57,088 nt of DNA, taken from Collinsella sp. (GTDB lineage Bacteria; Actinomycetota; Coriobacteriia; Coriobacteriales; Coriobacteriaceae). Made by a program: the position numbers and the translations under genes. This document shows positions 1 through 8,054 of this stretch, in pieces (positions within the stretch are counted from its first letter, which is position 1; each line of letters opens with the position of its first letter). The notes under the pieces are model-generated. The model did no database searches, was not told where the DNA came from, and saw nothing but the letters and a program-made list of their open reading frames with translations. The stretch spans positions 1 to 57,088 of the forward strand of contig JAHYYL010000013.1 of NCBI GenBank assembly GCA_019424965.1, in the 5' to 3' direction.

Positions 1-395
1 ACAGCAGCTTAACGGGCTCGCAGAGCTCAAACTGCAGGTCCTCGGGCAGACCGCCCACATTGTGATGGGCCTTCACGCCGTCCTGCGACTCCAGGATGTC
101 GGGGTAGATGGTGCCCTGGGCGAGGAAGCTGACCTCATCGCCCACCTTTCGGGCCTCTTCCTCAAACACGCGAATGAACTCGGCGCCGATGATCTTGCGC
201 TTGGTCTCGGGCTCGGCGATGTCGACGAGCTTGTCGAGGAAGCGGTCGGTCGCGTCCACGAAGACCAGGTTCGCATCCATCTGGCTCTTAAAGACGTCGA
301 CGACCTGCTCGCTCTCGCCCTTGCGCATAAGGCCGTGGTTCACGTGCACGCAAATGAGCTGCTTGCCGATGGCCCTGATGAGGAGCGCCGCGACA
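1..395 (-). pseudogene. guaA: GMP synthase (GuaA) fragment, middle part
   Basis: Read on the minus strand this encodes the ATP-pyrophosphatase part of GMP synthase, which amidates XMP to GMP. Recognisable stretches are AIGKQLICVHVNHGLMRKGE, FIRVFEEEARKVGDEV, FLAQGTIYPDILES and HHNVGGLPEDLQFEL, all in family order. The C-terminal part would lie beyond the left edge of the window. The upstream side stops inside the PP-loop region: where SGGVDSSV is expected the frame reads DRLVAALL, and just past it the sequence becomes the 3' part of an unrelated ATPase on the other strand. No glutaminase domain or start is present, so this cannot be an intact gene. It could be a rearranged second copy or an assembly join. 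Confidence 0.75.
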
Positions 396-865
396 AGACG
401 GTCGAGAACTACCTCAAAGCCCTCGAAAGCGCCTACATCCTGAGCGAATGCGAACAGAACGGCATCGCCGGCAAGCAGGTGCTTGGACCCCAGCGCAAGT
501 TCTATCCCATCGACACCGGCTTGCGCAACCTAGCCAGCAACTATGCCCCAAAGGGCCTGGGCGCTCAGCTCGAGTGCGTGGTATTCAACGAGCTCGTGCG
601 CCGTGGCTACAACGTGACCGTGGGCGCACTGCTTAAAGGCGAGGTAGACTTCGTGGCCGACAAGCACGACGAGCGCCTCTACATCCAGGTGACCGAAACG
701 CTTGCAAGCCCCGAGACATACGAGCGCGAACTGGCGCCTTTTTCCCTCGTAAACGATGCCTTCCCCAAGCTGGTGCTCACCACCGATCGCCTGCGGCTCG
801 GCACCACCGAGCAAGGCGTGCGCATCGAGAACCTGGTGGACTGGTTGCTCAAAGGCTGGAGCTGA
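390..865 (+). pseudogene. C-terminal fragment of AAA/DUF4143 ATPase
   Basis: About 155 residues match the C-terminal DUF4143 half of archaeal-type AAA ATPases, from DKTVENYLKALESAYIL to VDWLL. The motifs FYPIDTGLRN, GEVDFVA, LYIQVTE and the YERELAPF stretch line up with the same motifs in the complete paralogue at 3242-4525 (YIVDTGIRN, GEVDFVA, AYIQVTE, MERELKPL). The Walker A and B half is missing because the coding sequence begins at the junction with guaA. An open frame continues upstream but that part is antisense guaA, so any start there is meaningless. Confidence 0.75.
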
Positions 866-1394
866 GCGACGCAAGTGTCCAGCGCGCACCTGGACAGGAC
901 CCGCATGGCGCCCTCCGCCGCCAGACGGCCGCGGCAGGCCTCCTGCAGGAACACGTATGCCGCCGCCTCGAGCGTGAAAAGCTCCTCGCCGCACATGCCC
1001 TCGCCCCGTCAAATAAACGTTCACCGCGCTAAAGGAGAGCGCGACCGTCAATAAAGAGCGGTTTTGCGCACTAAAAATCAGTGAATCTGAACTCAGAAAC
1101 GCTTGTTGTCCACGAGGCATCGAGTATCGTCCCGTCCCGCACATCGTCCGTCGGGCTGGAAAGGGAGATCGGTGCGTCTCCCCCGCCCGTTCCGGATTCG
1201 ACGCAAAGCAGCACGGGCGACGCGCCCTTCCGGCCCACGCCCCCCTCTTCCAACTGGCCTTAATCCGCCGAATCGCATCCTTCTGCCCGAATATAGGCCG
1301 CAATTGTAAACACATCGTCAACCGCCCGCCGCCGGGGCGGCTCCCGCATCGTGGCAAAGCGGGCCCGCGCCGGGGCGTCGGCTGGCGGCTCGGC
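866..1394. other. Gene-poor gap with no convincing coding sequence
   Basis: No family-level similarity was recognised on either strand. A short minus-strand frame beginning MCGEELFTLEAAAY near 996 looks faintly protein-like but runs antisense into the ATPase fragment. The stretch lies between two broken genes and is probably decayed sequence. Confidence 0.4.
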
Positions 1395-1990
1395 CTACAG
1401 TTCGCGCCTTCCGTACAGCCCGAGAGAGACGACGGCGGAGGCGGCCAGCATCAGAAGCGAGGCCGCGAGCAGCGCCGCCATCGAGGCCGCGAACCCAACG
1501 GGGGTCTCGACGGACGCGAGGAGGTCCGCCACGAGCCCGAGCGCGCCGCCTCCGAGAATCCCCGAGTTCCCGAGGAGCATGGGGGCGACCACGAACAGGC
1601 CGACGGTGACGGTTGGCAGGAGCTGGGTCGCCTTGGTCTGGCCGAGCTTGAAGTACACCGGCGTCACGACGGACGCGACGGCGGAGCCGATCAAGCAGCA
1701 GACTGCGGTGGCGAAGGCCATGCCGGCGACCCTCTCCCCGCTGAACGCGAGGAGCTCGGAGAGGCCTCCCGGCAGCTCCACGGCGGACGCGAGCCCCATG
1801 ACCGCAAGCGATGCGGCGAATCCGACCGCCGAGCCGATGAGGCCGAGCGTCGCGATGGCGGCGTAGCGGCTCAGGACGACGTCGCGCTTCGAGACGGGAA
1901 GGGTGAGGCGATAAGAGCCCCATCCGTTCTGATCGTCGTAGACGGAGGAGCCGATCGCACCCATCATGAGGCACATGCTGGCGAGGACGG
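1395..1990 (-). pseudogene. ABC-2 type permease, 5'-truncated
   Basis: About 195 residues form hydrophobic helices typical of a small ABC-2 permease of the type with a short loop DDQNGWGSYRLTLPVSKRDVV, here at the N-terminal side, followed by five predicted membrane segments and the charged end LYGRREL. The beginning of the gene is gone. Upstream of roughly 1990 the sequence turns into a transposase-like OrfA fragment in another frame. No matching ATPase gene is adjacent, so the transporter is likely dead. Confidence 0.65.
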
Positions 1991-2182
1991 CGGGGCGGCC
2001 GCGGGCCCGCCGCCGGAGAGCTCGCGCCTCCTCCTCACCCAGTCGCCCAGGGTGCTCCCCGCCATGCCGAGCTCTCGGGCGACCTCCCTGACGGGCCGCC
2101 CCGCCGCGATGACGTAGTCGGCCGTCTCGTCCCGGTAGTCCTTGGGGAACTACTCGTACTTGGTCCCAGGCTCGGCTCCCAT
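1990..2182 (-). pseudogene. IS3-family OrfA remnant
   Basis: Starting at an ATG at 2182, the minus strand reads FPKDYRDETADYVIAAGRPV, REVARELGMAGS and TLGDWVRRRREL, the helix-turn-helix of IS3 OrfA transposases. A TAG stop at 2152-2150 interrupts the frame 10 codons after the start, and the sequence breaks off into the truncated permease. This marks an old insertion that probably destroyed the permease gene. Confidence 0.7.
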
Positions 2183-2230
2183 GGCCACACCCTCCTACGG
2201 GGCAGGTTCCTCTGCCGTCCAAATTATCAG

Positions 2231-2458
2231 GTGTCCACGGTTTCGACAGGGCTCAAATGCAAACAGGCGCTGGTCGCGGGCGGCGTCGCCGCGGGCTGGC
2301 TCATCACGAGCCGGGGCGCTGCGGAATCGGACGGCGGGCAGGTGACCGACTCCCAGTCCGTCGGCGGCGGCCCCGACTCCGGGCAGATGCCGCCCGACGC
2401 CAAGCAGGTGCCCGAGGACCAGCTCCAGGGCGGCGGGGAGGTGACGTTCTCGAGCTAG
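2231..2458 (+). CDS. Small ORF of a locally repeated family, unknown function
   Basis: A 75-codon frame starts at a GTG with no clear ribosome site and ends PEDQLQGGGEVTFSS. Third codon positions are strongly GC-biased on this strand, which favours real coding history. The same protein tail recurs at 8775-8828, and a degenerate longer relative lies at 13665-13855 (shared pattern: ALVA..VA..WLI.SR, then DSGQMPP, then PEDQL.GG). All three lie at borders of ABC or two-component modules. It may be a remnant of the 3' end of a larger gene. The product is not recognised. Confidence 0.35.
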   Translation: MSTVSTGLKCKQALVAGGVAAGWLITSRGAAESDGGQVTDSQSVGGGPDSGQMPPDAKQVPEDQLQGGGEVTFSS

Positions 2459-2478
2459 GGCGTCCAGTTGAAAAAACG

Positions 2479-2514
2479 GGCCCCATGGCAACCGTGTTGC
2501 CATGGGGCCTTTCT
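2479..2514. terminator. Strong bidirectional-looking terminator hairpin
   Basis: A perfect 14-bp stem (GGCCCCATGGCAAC with its complement) encloses a 3-nt loop. It is followed by TTTCT on the plus strand and preceded by AAAAAA, which gives a T-run on the minus strand. It could end the small plus-strand ORF and the minus-strand gene at 2605. Confidence 0.75.
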
Positions 2515-2604
2515 AAAAAGGACCCAAGCATTCAATCTGAAGCGTCAGTATCTTGAGTAACCATTATGAAACTGAGTGTGGGCAACTCAGAATCTCTATC
2601 CCAT

Positions 2605-3225
2605 TCAAATTGAGCCATGAGTTTTCTTCAGTAGCTTTCGCTCTAAAAGCACCAAGCCAATCGCTTCGCCAATTTCAGAATACTCAAGGGATGTCGCCAC
2701 AGTATCGGTTAACGCTGATTCCGGGAAGAGACCCGATTCCATTATTAAAGATAAGCATAGTAACGTTAATAGCATTAATGCGTGCGCGTAGTTGTACTGA
2801 GCCTTTGGCATCGAATCCGAGAGACGATTCTCTATAATGAAATTATCTCCATAGCTAACTAAATATCCGCTGCCCACTACCGCTGGAAAAGCAAATGACC
2901 ATACTGGGATTCCAGTGTGACTAGTATTTATGATTATCAGAAGATACATTATTGTTATAAAGCAGTAGCCAGATTGCCAGATTGCCCATGCGATTGGATG
3001 GACTCCTATCTTAGTCTCTCGCTGTTCGCGAATTTGAAACTTCGATGGCAACCATACGGGAACAAAATAAAGAGATGCTGAAACAAATAGGCCGAAAAAT
3101 GGTCTCAGAATCGAAAGGGGACATGAAAATGAAGCCATTAACGCAAAGACTACTGCCGACAGGAACAATGCCCGAAATAATCTATCGTTCATCTTCTCTT
3201 TAATAAACTTTTTAATAACATACAT
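2605..3225 (-). CDS. AT-rich hypothetical membrane protein
   Basis: A 206-residue protein with about five hydrophobic segments (for example ALFLSAVVFALMASF, FFGLFVSASLYFVPVWL, YCFITIMYLLIII and YAHALMLLTLLCLSLIM) and charged ends. The start at 3225 has AAGGAG upstream. It lies 16 bp downstream of the stop of the ATPase at 3242, so the two are probably co-transcribed. The base composition is much more AT-rich than anything around it, a sign of recent acquisition. No family is recognised. Confidence 0.65.
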   Translation of the reverse strand: MYVIKKFIKEKMNDRLFRALFLSAVVFALMASFSCPLSILRPFFGLFVSASLYFVPVWLPSKFQIREQRETKIGVHPIAWAIWQSGYCFITIMYLLIIINTSHTGIPVWSFAFPAVVGSGYLVSYGDNFIIENRLSDSMPKAQYNYAHALMLLTLLCLSLIMESGLFPESALTDTVATSLEYSEIGEAIGLVLLERKLLKKTHGSI

Positions 3226-3241
3226 GGATGAAGAACTCCTT

Positions 3242-4525
3242 CTACACTAACAGCGGTCTTCCATGTAAAAAGAAGTCAGCAACCCCTAAGATACGAATCC
3301 CGTCAATCTCCCTTGGATAACTCCCCCGGGCAGCAATAACGAATTTCGGATATGCATCCCGTATGGCGCGCAGCGGCTTGAGCTCACGCTCCATGGTCGC
3401 CGAGTCAGTCATATCCTCGGTTACCTGAATGTACGCACGCCCGTCTGACCTCGACGCTACAAAGTCCACCTCACCTGAGCGCAGCTTTCCAACGCTCACC
3501 TCAAAGCCCTCGTAGCGAAGTTGCAAATAGACCATGTTCTCAAAAACACGCCCCTGATCGGAATCACGGTAGCCCTGCAGATAGTTGCGGATTCCCGTGT
3601 CCACGATGTAACGCTTTCCACCCGTCTTCAGGAGATCCTTGCCCTTGATGTCATAGCGCCGAACAGGATAGAAGAGATACGCCTCATCAAGCGCCCCCAT
3701 GTATGCGTCAACAGTACCGTTCGCAGCCTCGACGCCGTCAGCCCGCAACGCTCCGGCAATACTGTTGACAGAATTCTCGTTACCGATATTGTCTGCAAGG
3801 AAGCGGCATGTCCGCTCCAGCAAATCAGGGCTTGTGAGCTGCCTGCGGCCACGCCTGCGATCGCGCTCGAGAATATCCCGGATGACGACCGTCTCGTACA
3901 GTGACCTGCAATAGGCCTTATGAACCGCCCCGTCTAGCGTACCCAAGGATAGGTACGGCAGCCCGCCGTAGCGACGATAATGATCAAACAGGCCAACCGC
4001 CGTGCTAAGCGAGCCATCCGGCAACTCGAAGACATCCATCCCAGCCGCAGCGCGAGAGGACAGTGACGCTCCCTGGAAATCGAGAAACTCCGAGAAGACG
4101 AGCGGCAGCATCTCGACCTCCACATAACGCCCCGAGAGCAGCGTGGCAAGCTCGCTCGACAGCAGATAGGCGTTGGACCCCGTGATATACATATCGCAAT
4201 CAAGGTCAACGTGCAGGGAATTAATCGCGCGCTCCCAACCCTCGATCTCTTGGAGCTCGTCAAAAAAGAGATAGGGATGGACGATTCCCTCTGTCCGTTT
4301 GCGAACAAGCTGGTAAAGCCCGCGATAATCCAAGCCATCAAACTCCATGGACTCCATCTTGAACGTGAGAAGTCGCTCCCGGGAAACGCCCTCCCTTGCC
4401 AGATGCTCGCGCATCATGTCCAGAAGGGTCGACTTCCCGCAACGACGAACCCCCGTAACGACCTTGACGAGGTCTCGATCCCGAAAGGCGAGAAGCTGGT
4501 CAAGGTACTTTTGACGGATAATCAT
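3242..4525 (-). CDS. AAA ATPase with DUF4143 C-terminal domain
   Basis: A 427-residue protein of the family with an N-terminal AAA_14 module and a C-terminal DUF4143 module. Walker A is GVRRCGKST at about residues 27-35, Walker B is YLFFDELQ at about 86-93, and the sensor region is MYITGSNAYLLSSELA. The C-terminal half has YIVDTGIRN, GEVDFVA and AYIQVTE, the last part resembling a restriction-nuclease-like fold. The ATG at 4525 is preferred over the adjacent GTG at 4528 because GGAGG lies at better spacing. The family is abundant in gut anaerobes. Its cellular role is not established. A headless paralogue lies at 390-865. Confidence 0.85.
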   Translation of the reverse strand: MIIRQKYLDQLLAFRDRDLVKVVTGVRRCGKSTLLDMMREHLAREGVSRERLLTFKMESMEFDGLDYRGLYQLVRKRTEGIVHPYLFFDELQEIEGWERAINSLHVDLDCDMYITGSNAYLLSSELATLLSGRYVEVEMLPLVFSEFLDFQGASLSSRAAAGMDVFELPDGSLSTAVGLFDHYRRYGGLPYLSLGTLDGAVHKAYCRSLYETVVIRDILERDRRRGRRQLTSPDLLERTCRFLADNIGNENSVNSIAGALRADGVEAANGTVDAYMGALDEAYLFYPVRRYDIKGKDLLKTGGKRYIVDTGIRNYLQGYRDSDQGRVFENMVYLQLRYEGFEVSVGKLRSGEVDFVASRSDGRAYIQVTEDMTDSATMERELKPLRAIRDAYPKFVIAARGSYPREIDGIRILGVADFFLHGRPLLV

Positions 4526-4837
4526 CACGCCTCCATGTGAAAGATCTTCATCTAATGCAAATTTTTAACATTGTAATCTAGAAGCTCTCAGAATCGAGGG
4601 AGATGCGGCGCGATTCATTTTCCGGCTCCTTCCTCGACGCAGCTTATGACCTCCACTTGCAACTGTATCCCCCACCCACGCTGGTGTGGTGGCACCAGAA
4701 CCGAGACCGAGACTGCCATCTGGAGATGGCAACCGACTGGCGCGCGGCGTCGGGGCGCACGGGCGGTGGTTCCATGGGTGGCGTCGAACGGACGAGTCGG
4801 TGGGCGCGGAGCGCCCGCCCGAAGGGAGGTGCCGCGC
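4526..4837. other. Intergenic region with small hairpins
   Basis: No gene is seen. The AT-rich segment just upstream of the minus-strand ATPase probably carries its promoter. Two short hairpins (CTGGTG..CACCAG and TGCCATCTGGAGATGGCA) lie near 4680-4735. The 3' end holds the ribosome site GGGAGGT for the ABC ATPase. Confidence 0.4.
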
Positions 4838-5569
4838 ATGGCTGCGGCGGAGGTGAGGGCCGAGGGCGTCAAGCGCTGGGCCGACACGGGCGAGGAGCGC
4901 GTCCCGGTCCTCAGGGGCTGCTCGCTCGCGGCCGCGGGCGGGCTCACGGCGATCGTGGGGCCGTCGGGGGCGGGCAAGACGAGCCTCCTGTACTGCATGA
5001 GCGGGCTGGACGCCCCGGACGAGGGTCGTGTGCTGGTCGCGGGCCGCGACCTGTACGCCATGGGCGAGGGCGCCCGCACCCGCTTCCTGCGACAGGCTGC
5101 GGCGTTCGTGTTCCAGAGCTACAACCTCGTCCCCTACCTCACGGTGGAGGAGAACGCGACCCTGCCGATCGCCCTCGCGCGGGGGAAGGTCGACCGCGGG
5201 AGGCTCCGCGACCTGCTCGGGCGCTTCGGCCTCGCCGACCGCGCGAAGGCGCCCGCGGGAGGGCTGTCCGGCGGCGAGCAGCAGCGCGCCGCCCTGGTGC
5301 GCGCCCTGCTCTCCCGCCCGGCGGTGCTCTTCGCCGACGAGCCGACGGGGGCTCTGGACACGAGGAACACCGCGCTCGTCCTGGGCGTCCTGCGTGAGAT
5401 GGCAGACGCCGGCACGACCGTGGTCATGGTCACGCACGACGTGGACGCCGCGGCGACGGCCGACCGCGTGGCGTTCGTCCGCGACGGGCTGGTGACGCGC
5501 GTGGCCGGCCACTGCACGCCCGAGCAGGTGCTCGCCGGCACGCGAGAAGGGGCGATCGGCCGTGGGTAG
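4838..5569 (+). CDS. ABC transporter ATP-binding protein, MacB/BceA type
   Basis: A 243-residue nucleotide-binding subunit that would energise the FtsX-like permease encoded next. Walker A is GPSGAGKT at about residues 42-49, the Q-loop lies in VFQSYNLVPYLTV, the signature is LSGGEQQR, Walker B is AVLFADEPTG, and the H-loop is MVTHD. The ATG at 4838 follows GGGAGGT at good spacing, while longer in-frame starts lack one. The stop overlaps the permease start by 8 bp, indicating translational coupling. Such pairs export peptides or lipoproteins or sense antimicrobial peptides. The substrate is unknown. A two-component pair follows at 7194-8743. Confidence 0.9.
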   Translation: MAAAEVRAEGVKRWADTGEERVPVLRGCSLAAAGGLTAIVGPSGAGKTSLLYCMSGLDAPDEGRVLVAGRDLYAMGEGARTRFLRQAAAFVFQSYNLVPYLTVEENATLPIALARGKVDRGRLRDLLGRFGLADRAKAPAGGLSGGEQQRAALVRALLSRPAVLFADEPTGALDTRNTALVLGVLREMADAGTTVVMVTHDVDAAATADRVAFVRDGLVTRVAGHCTPEQVLAGTREGAIGRG

Positions 5570-6971
5570 GTACGCGCTCAGGATATTCCGCGAGGACCTC
5601 GCAAGCTGGGTCCCGATCGTGCTCGTGATCGCCGCGACCTCCGCCCTCGTGGGCGTGTGCGCGAACCAGTTCGCCTGGACGTCGTCGAAAGCCATCGGCG
5701 CGGCCGCCGGCGCGGCGGGGCTCTCCGCCTTCGAGTTCCAGGCGGTCTCGGTCACCGTGTACGCCGAGGTGGCACTGCTTGCCCTCTTCTCGCTCTCGGC
5801 GGTGGGCGCCGCGACGGTGGAGCGCTGCCGCCCGACGTTCGCGCTCTGGCGGCTCATGGGCGCCACGCCGGGGCAGGCGGGGCGCGCCGCCCTGCTGCTC
5901 GTGGGCATCGCCTCGGCGGTCGGCTCGCTCGCGGGGAGCCTCGCGTCCGTGCCGCTCTCCGCCCTGCTCGTCCCCGCGTTTGACGGCATGGCGGCGGAGA
6001 GCTTCAGCGGCGGCCTCAGCTCCTTCACGCCTCCGCCGTTCTCCGCCTCCCCGGCCGCGTGGGCCCTCTCCTTCGCACTCAGCGTCGCGACCTGCATGCT
6101 CGGCTCCGTCGCGGCCGCCGTGCGCGCCGCACGGGTGAGGCCCGTGGATTCGCTGCGGGGAGGCCGCGCAGGAAGGCGGGGGCGGGGCGGCCACCCCATC
6201 CTCGGGTGGGCGCTCGTCGCCTGCGCCCTCGCGACGCCCCTCGCCGGCCTCCCGGCGGCAGAATCAGCGGGCGGGCAGCTCTCCCAGGCCATGGCGAACC
6301 TCGTGGCCCTCGCCGGGCTCCTCTCGTTGCTGGCGATGGTGGCCTTCGGGGCGCGCGGCGTCCGTGCCGCCCTGCGTGTCGCCGGCGTGCTACCCGCCGC
6401 GGTGCGCTCGCCCGTCGGCCGGCTCGCGGCGCGGGCGGCGACCGAGCTCGCCTCGCGCAACGCCTCGGCCATGGTGCCGCTCGCCGCGGCGGTGGGCGGA
6501 GCCGGGGGCATCCTGCTCACGACCGCCCGCACCCTCGAGGCCGTCATGCGGCGCCTGGGGTTCTCGGGCTCGTTCGACATGACGGACACCTACGCGCTGA
6601 TCGGCCTCGCCGCGGGGTTCGCGCTCGCCACCGCAGTCGCCGTGCTCGCACTCTCGGCAAGGGACGAGGGGAGGCGCCAAGCGCTGCTGCGCACGCTGGG
6701 CCTCACGCCCCGGGGCGTGGCCGCGGCGGTCGCGTGGCAGTCGGCGCTCGTCGCCCTGGGCGCCGTGCTGCTCTCGCTCGTGCCCATCGCCTGCTCCTCC
6801 CTCGCCGCGCTCACCCTCACCTGGATGTTCTGGGGAGCGCCCACGGCGTACGCGCCGCTGCCAGAGGCGCTGGCCGCGGGCGCCGTGGTCTGGGCCGTCC
6901 TGCTCGCGGCGCGCTGGGCGCAGGTCCGCGGGGCCGCCCGCTCCTCGCCTGCGGCGTGCCTGCGCTCGTAG
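5562..6971 (+). CDS. FtsX-like ABC permease
   Basis: A 469-residue permease begins at GTG 5562 inside the end of the ATPase gene. It has a first membrane segment near residues 15-35, a FtsX-type three-helix bundle at about 70-200, and a second bundle at about 345-455 (TYALIGLAAGFALATAVAV onward), the usual two-domain arrangement. The second bundle carries EGRRQALLRTLGLTPRGV, the short coupling stretch of this family. The extracytoplasmic part is short, so it is not a full BceB type. The TAG stop is followed in frame by another membrane-segment remnant at 6972-7130. Confidence 0.85.
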   Translation: MGRYALRIFREDLASWVPIVLVIAATSALVGVCANQFAWTSSKAIGAAAGAAGLSAFEFQAVSVTVYAEVALLALFSLSAVGAATVERCRPTFALWRLMGATPGQAGRAALLLVGIASAVGSLAGSLASVPLSALLVPAFDGMAAESFSGGLSSFTPPPFSASPAAWALSFALSVATCMLGSVAAAVRAARVRPVDSLRGGRAGRRGRGGHPILGWALVACALATPLAGLPAAESAGGQLSQAMANLVALAGLLSLLAMVAFGARGVRAALRVAGVLPAAVRSPVGRLAARAATELASRNASAMVPLAAAVGGAGGILLTTARTLEAVMRRLGFSGSFDMTDTYALIGLAAGFALATAVAVLALSARDEGRRQALLRTLGLTPRGVAAAVAWQSALVALGAVLLSLVPIACSSLAALTLTWMFWGAPTAYAPLPEALAAGAVVWAVLLAARWAQVRGAARSSPAACLRS

Positions 6972-7130
6972 GGCACGGGGGGAGCCGACGGAACGGGTCG
7001 CGTACAGGCGGCGGCGTGGCTTGGCTGCGTGCTGTCGCCCGCATGGTGGACGCTCATCGTCATCGCCTGCGCGCTGCTCGTGGTGGCTGGGGTCGTGCCC
7101 CTCTCCCACCTCCTCACCGGCAGGTGGTAG
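6972..7130 (+). pseudogene. In-frame tail fragment after the FtsX-like permease
   Basis: Directly after the TAG stop the same frame stays open for 52 more codons and ends in a membrane segment, WWTLIVIACALLVVAGVVPL, then SHLLTGRW and a stop. The preceding permease already has its own last helix, so this looks like the 3' end of a second permease gene left by deletion. Alternatively it is an extension cut off by a nonsense change. No start codon with a ribosome site is seen. Confidence 0.5.
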
Positions 7131-7193
7131 GTCGCGGCCCGCTCTGACGGGTACAAGAACTGGATGCGCGGGCGGACGGAGGAGGGTACGGGA

Positions 7194-8054
7194 ATGAGAG
7201 CTGTCGACAAGGCCGGGCGGCGCCTCGCGCCGCCCCTCGCGCCCCGTCTGCTCGCGGCGCCCCTCGCGTGCCTGCTCTACGGGGAGGCGACCGTCATTAC
7301 GGCGACAATCGTCCCGGCGATACCCGGTGACGTCGTGCAGCGGGCTGCGAGCCCGGCTGCCCTCGCGCTCGCCGTGGTGGCCGCGTCCTCAGCCCTGCTC
7401 TGGCGGACGGCCCTGCCCCTGAGGACGCTCGCGCTCGAGTCGGCCGCCCTCGTCGCCGCCACGGCGGCGGGCCTCGACAGCTACGCCGTGGCCCCGTTCC
7501 TCGTGGCGGCGTTCGCGGCCGGACGGCACGCGCCCTTCCCGCGCTCGCTTGCCGGGCTCGCAATCGCCTGCGCGGCCATGGCAGTGAGCGCCCTCGTTGC
7601 CGCGGACGGGTCGGGACCTGCCGCGCTGGTGGCCGAGATCGCGGCGCGCGAGCTCACCGCGGGCTCGGCCTTCCTTCTGGGCGGGGCCCTGCGCGGCGCG
7701 CACGACGCCCGGGTGTCCAGGGCGCGCGCCATGGCCGCCGAGGCGCGCCGCGACCAGGCCGAGGGGCAGGCCCGCATGGCCGCCTCGCTCCATGACTCGG
7801 TGGGCCAGCGGCTCACCGCCATCGTGACGCTCTGCGAGGGGCTGGGCGGCGGCACCGGAGACGAGCGGGTCGATGCGGCGGTCGCCGCCATCAACGCGGA
7901 GGCGCGTGCGGGGCTCGCGCAGACCCGCGAGACGGTGCGCGAGCTCGCCGGCCTCGTCGCCGACGCGGAGGAGAGGACGGGCGGCGGGCCGATCGAAGCA
8001 GGCTGGAGCCCGCGGGGGCAAGCCCCCGGAGACGGCGGAGGGAGCCCGGGATGA
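7194..8054 (+). CDS. NarL-class sensor histidine kinase lacking the ATPase domain
   Basis: A 286-residue protein with about five to six membrane segments in the first 150 residues, then a HisKA_3 dimerisation helix with ASLHDSVGQRLTAIV, whose His is the phosphorylation site. Normally a HATPase_c domain of about 100 residues follows, as in the related kinase at 9638-10948. Here the protein ends about 60 residues after the His with a Gly/Pro-rich tail, so the N, G1 and G2 boxes are absent. The ATG at 7194 follows GGAGGAGG. The stop overlaps the regulator start as ATGA, so coupling is retained despite the loss. It could be a dead kinase, or it could act as a phosphoacceptor or phosphatase partner. 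Confidence 0.75.
   Translation: MRAVDKAGRRLAPPLAPRLLAAPLACLLYGEATVITATIVPAIPGDVVQRAASPAALALAVVAASSALLWRTALPLRTLALESAALVAATAAGLDSYAVAPFLVAAFAAGRHAPFPRSLAGLAIACAAMAVSALVAADGSGPAALVAEIAARELTAGSAFLLGGALRGAHDARVSRARAMAAEARRDQAEGQARMAASLHDSVGQRLTAIVTLCEGLGGGTGDERVDAAVAAINAEARAGLAQTRETVRELAGLVADAEERTGGGPIEAGWSPRGQAPGDGGGSPG

Noticed and set aside
679..996. Minus-strand frame beginning MCGEELFTLEAAAY
   Set aside because: Only the first 45 residues look protein-like and the rest is antisense to the ATPase fragment. No family was recognised.
2231..2458. Lantibiotic or other RiPP precursor with a double-glycine leader
   Set aside because: GG occurs near the end but only six residues follow, with no Cys, and no modification enzyme is nearby. 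The family is better described as an unknown remnant.
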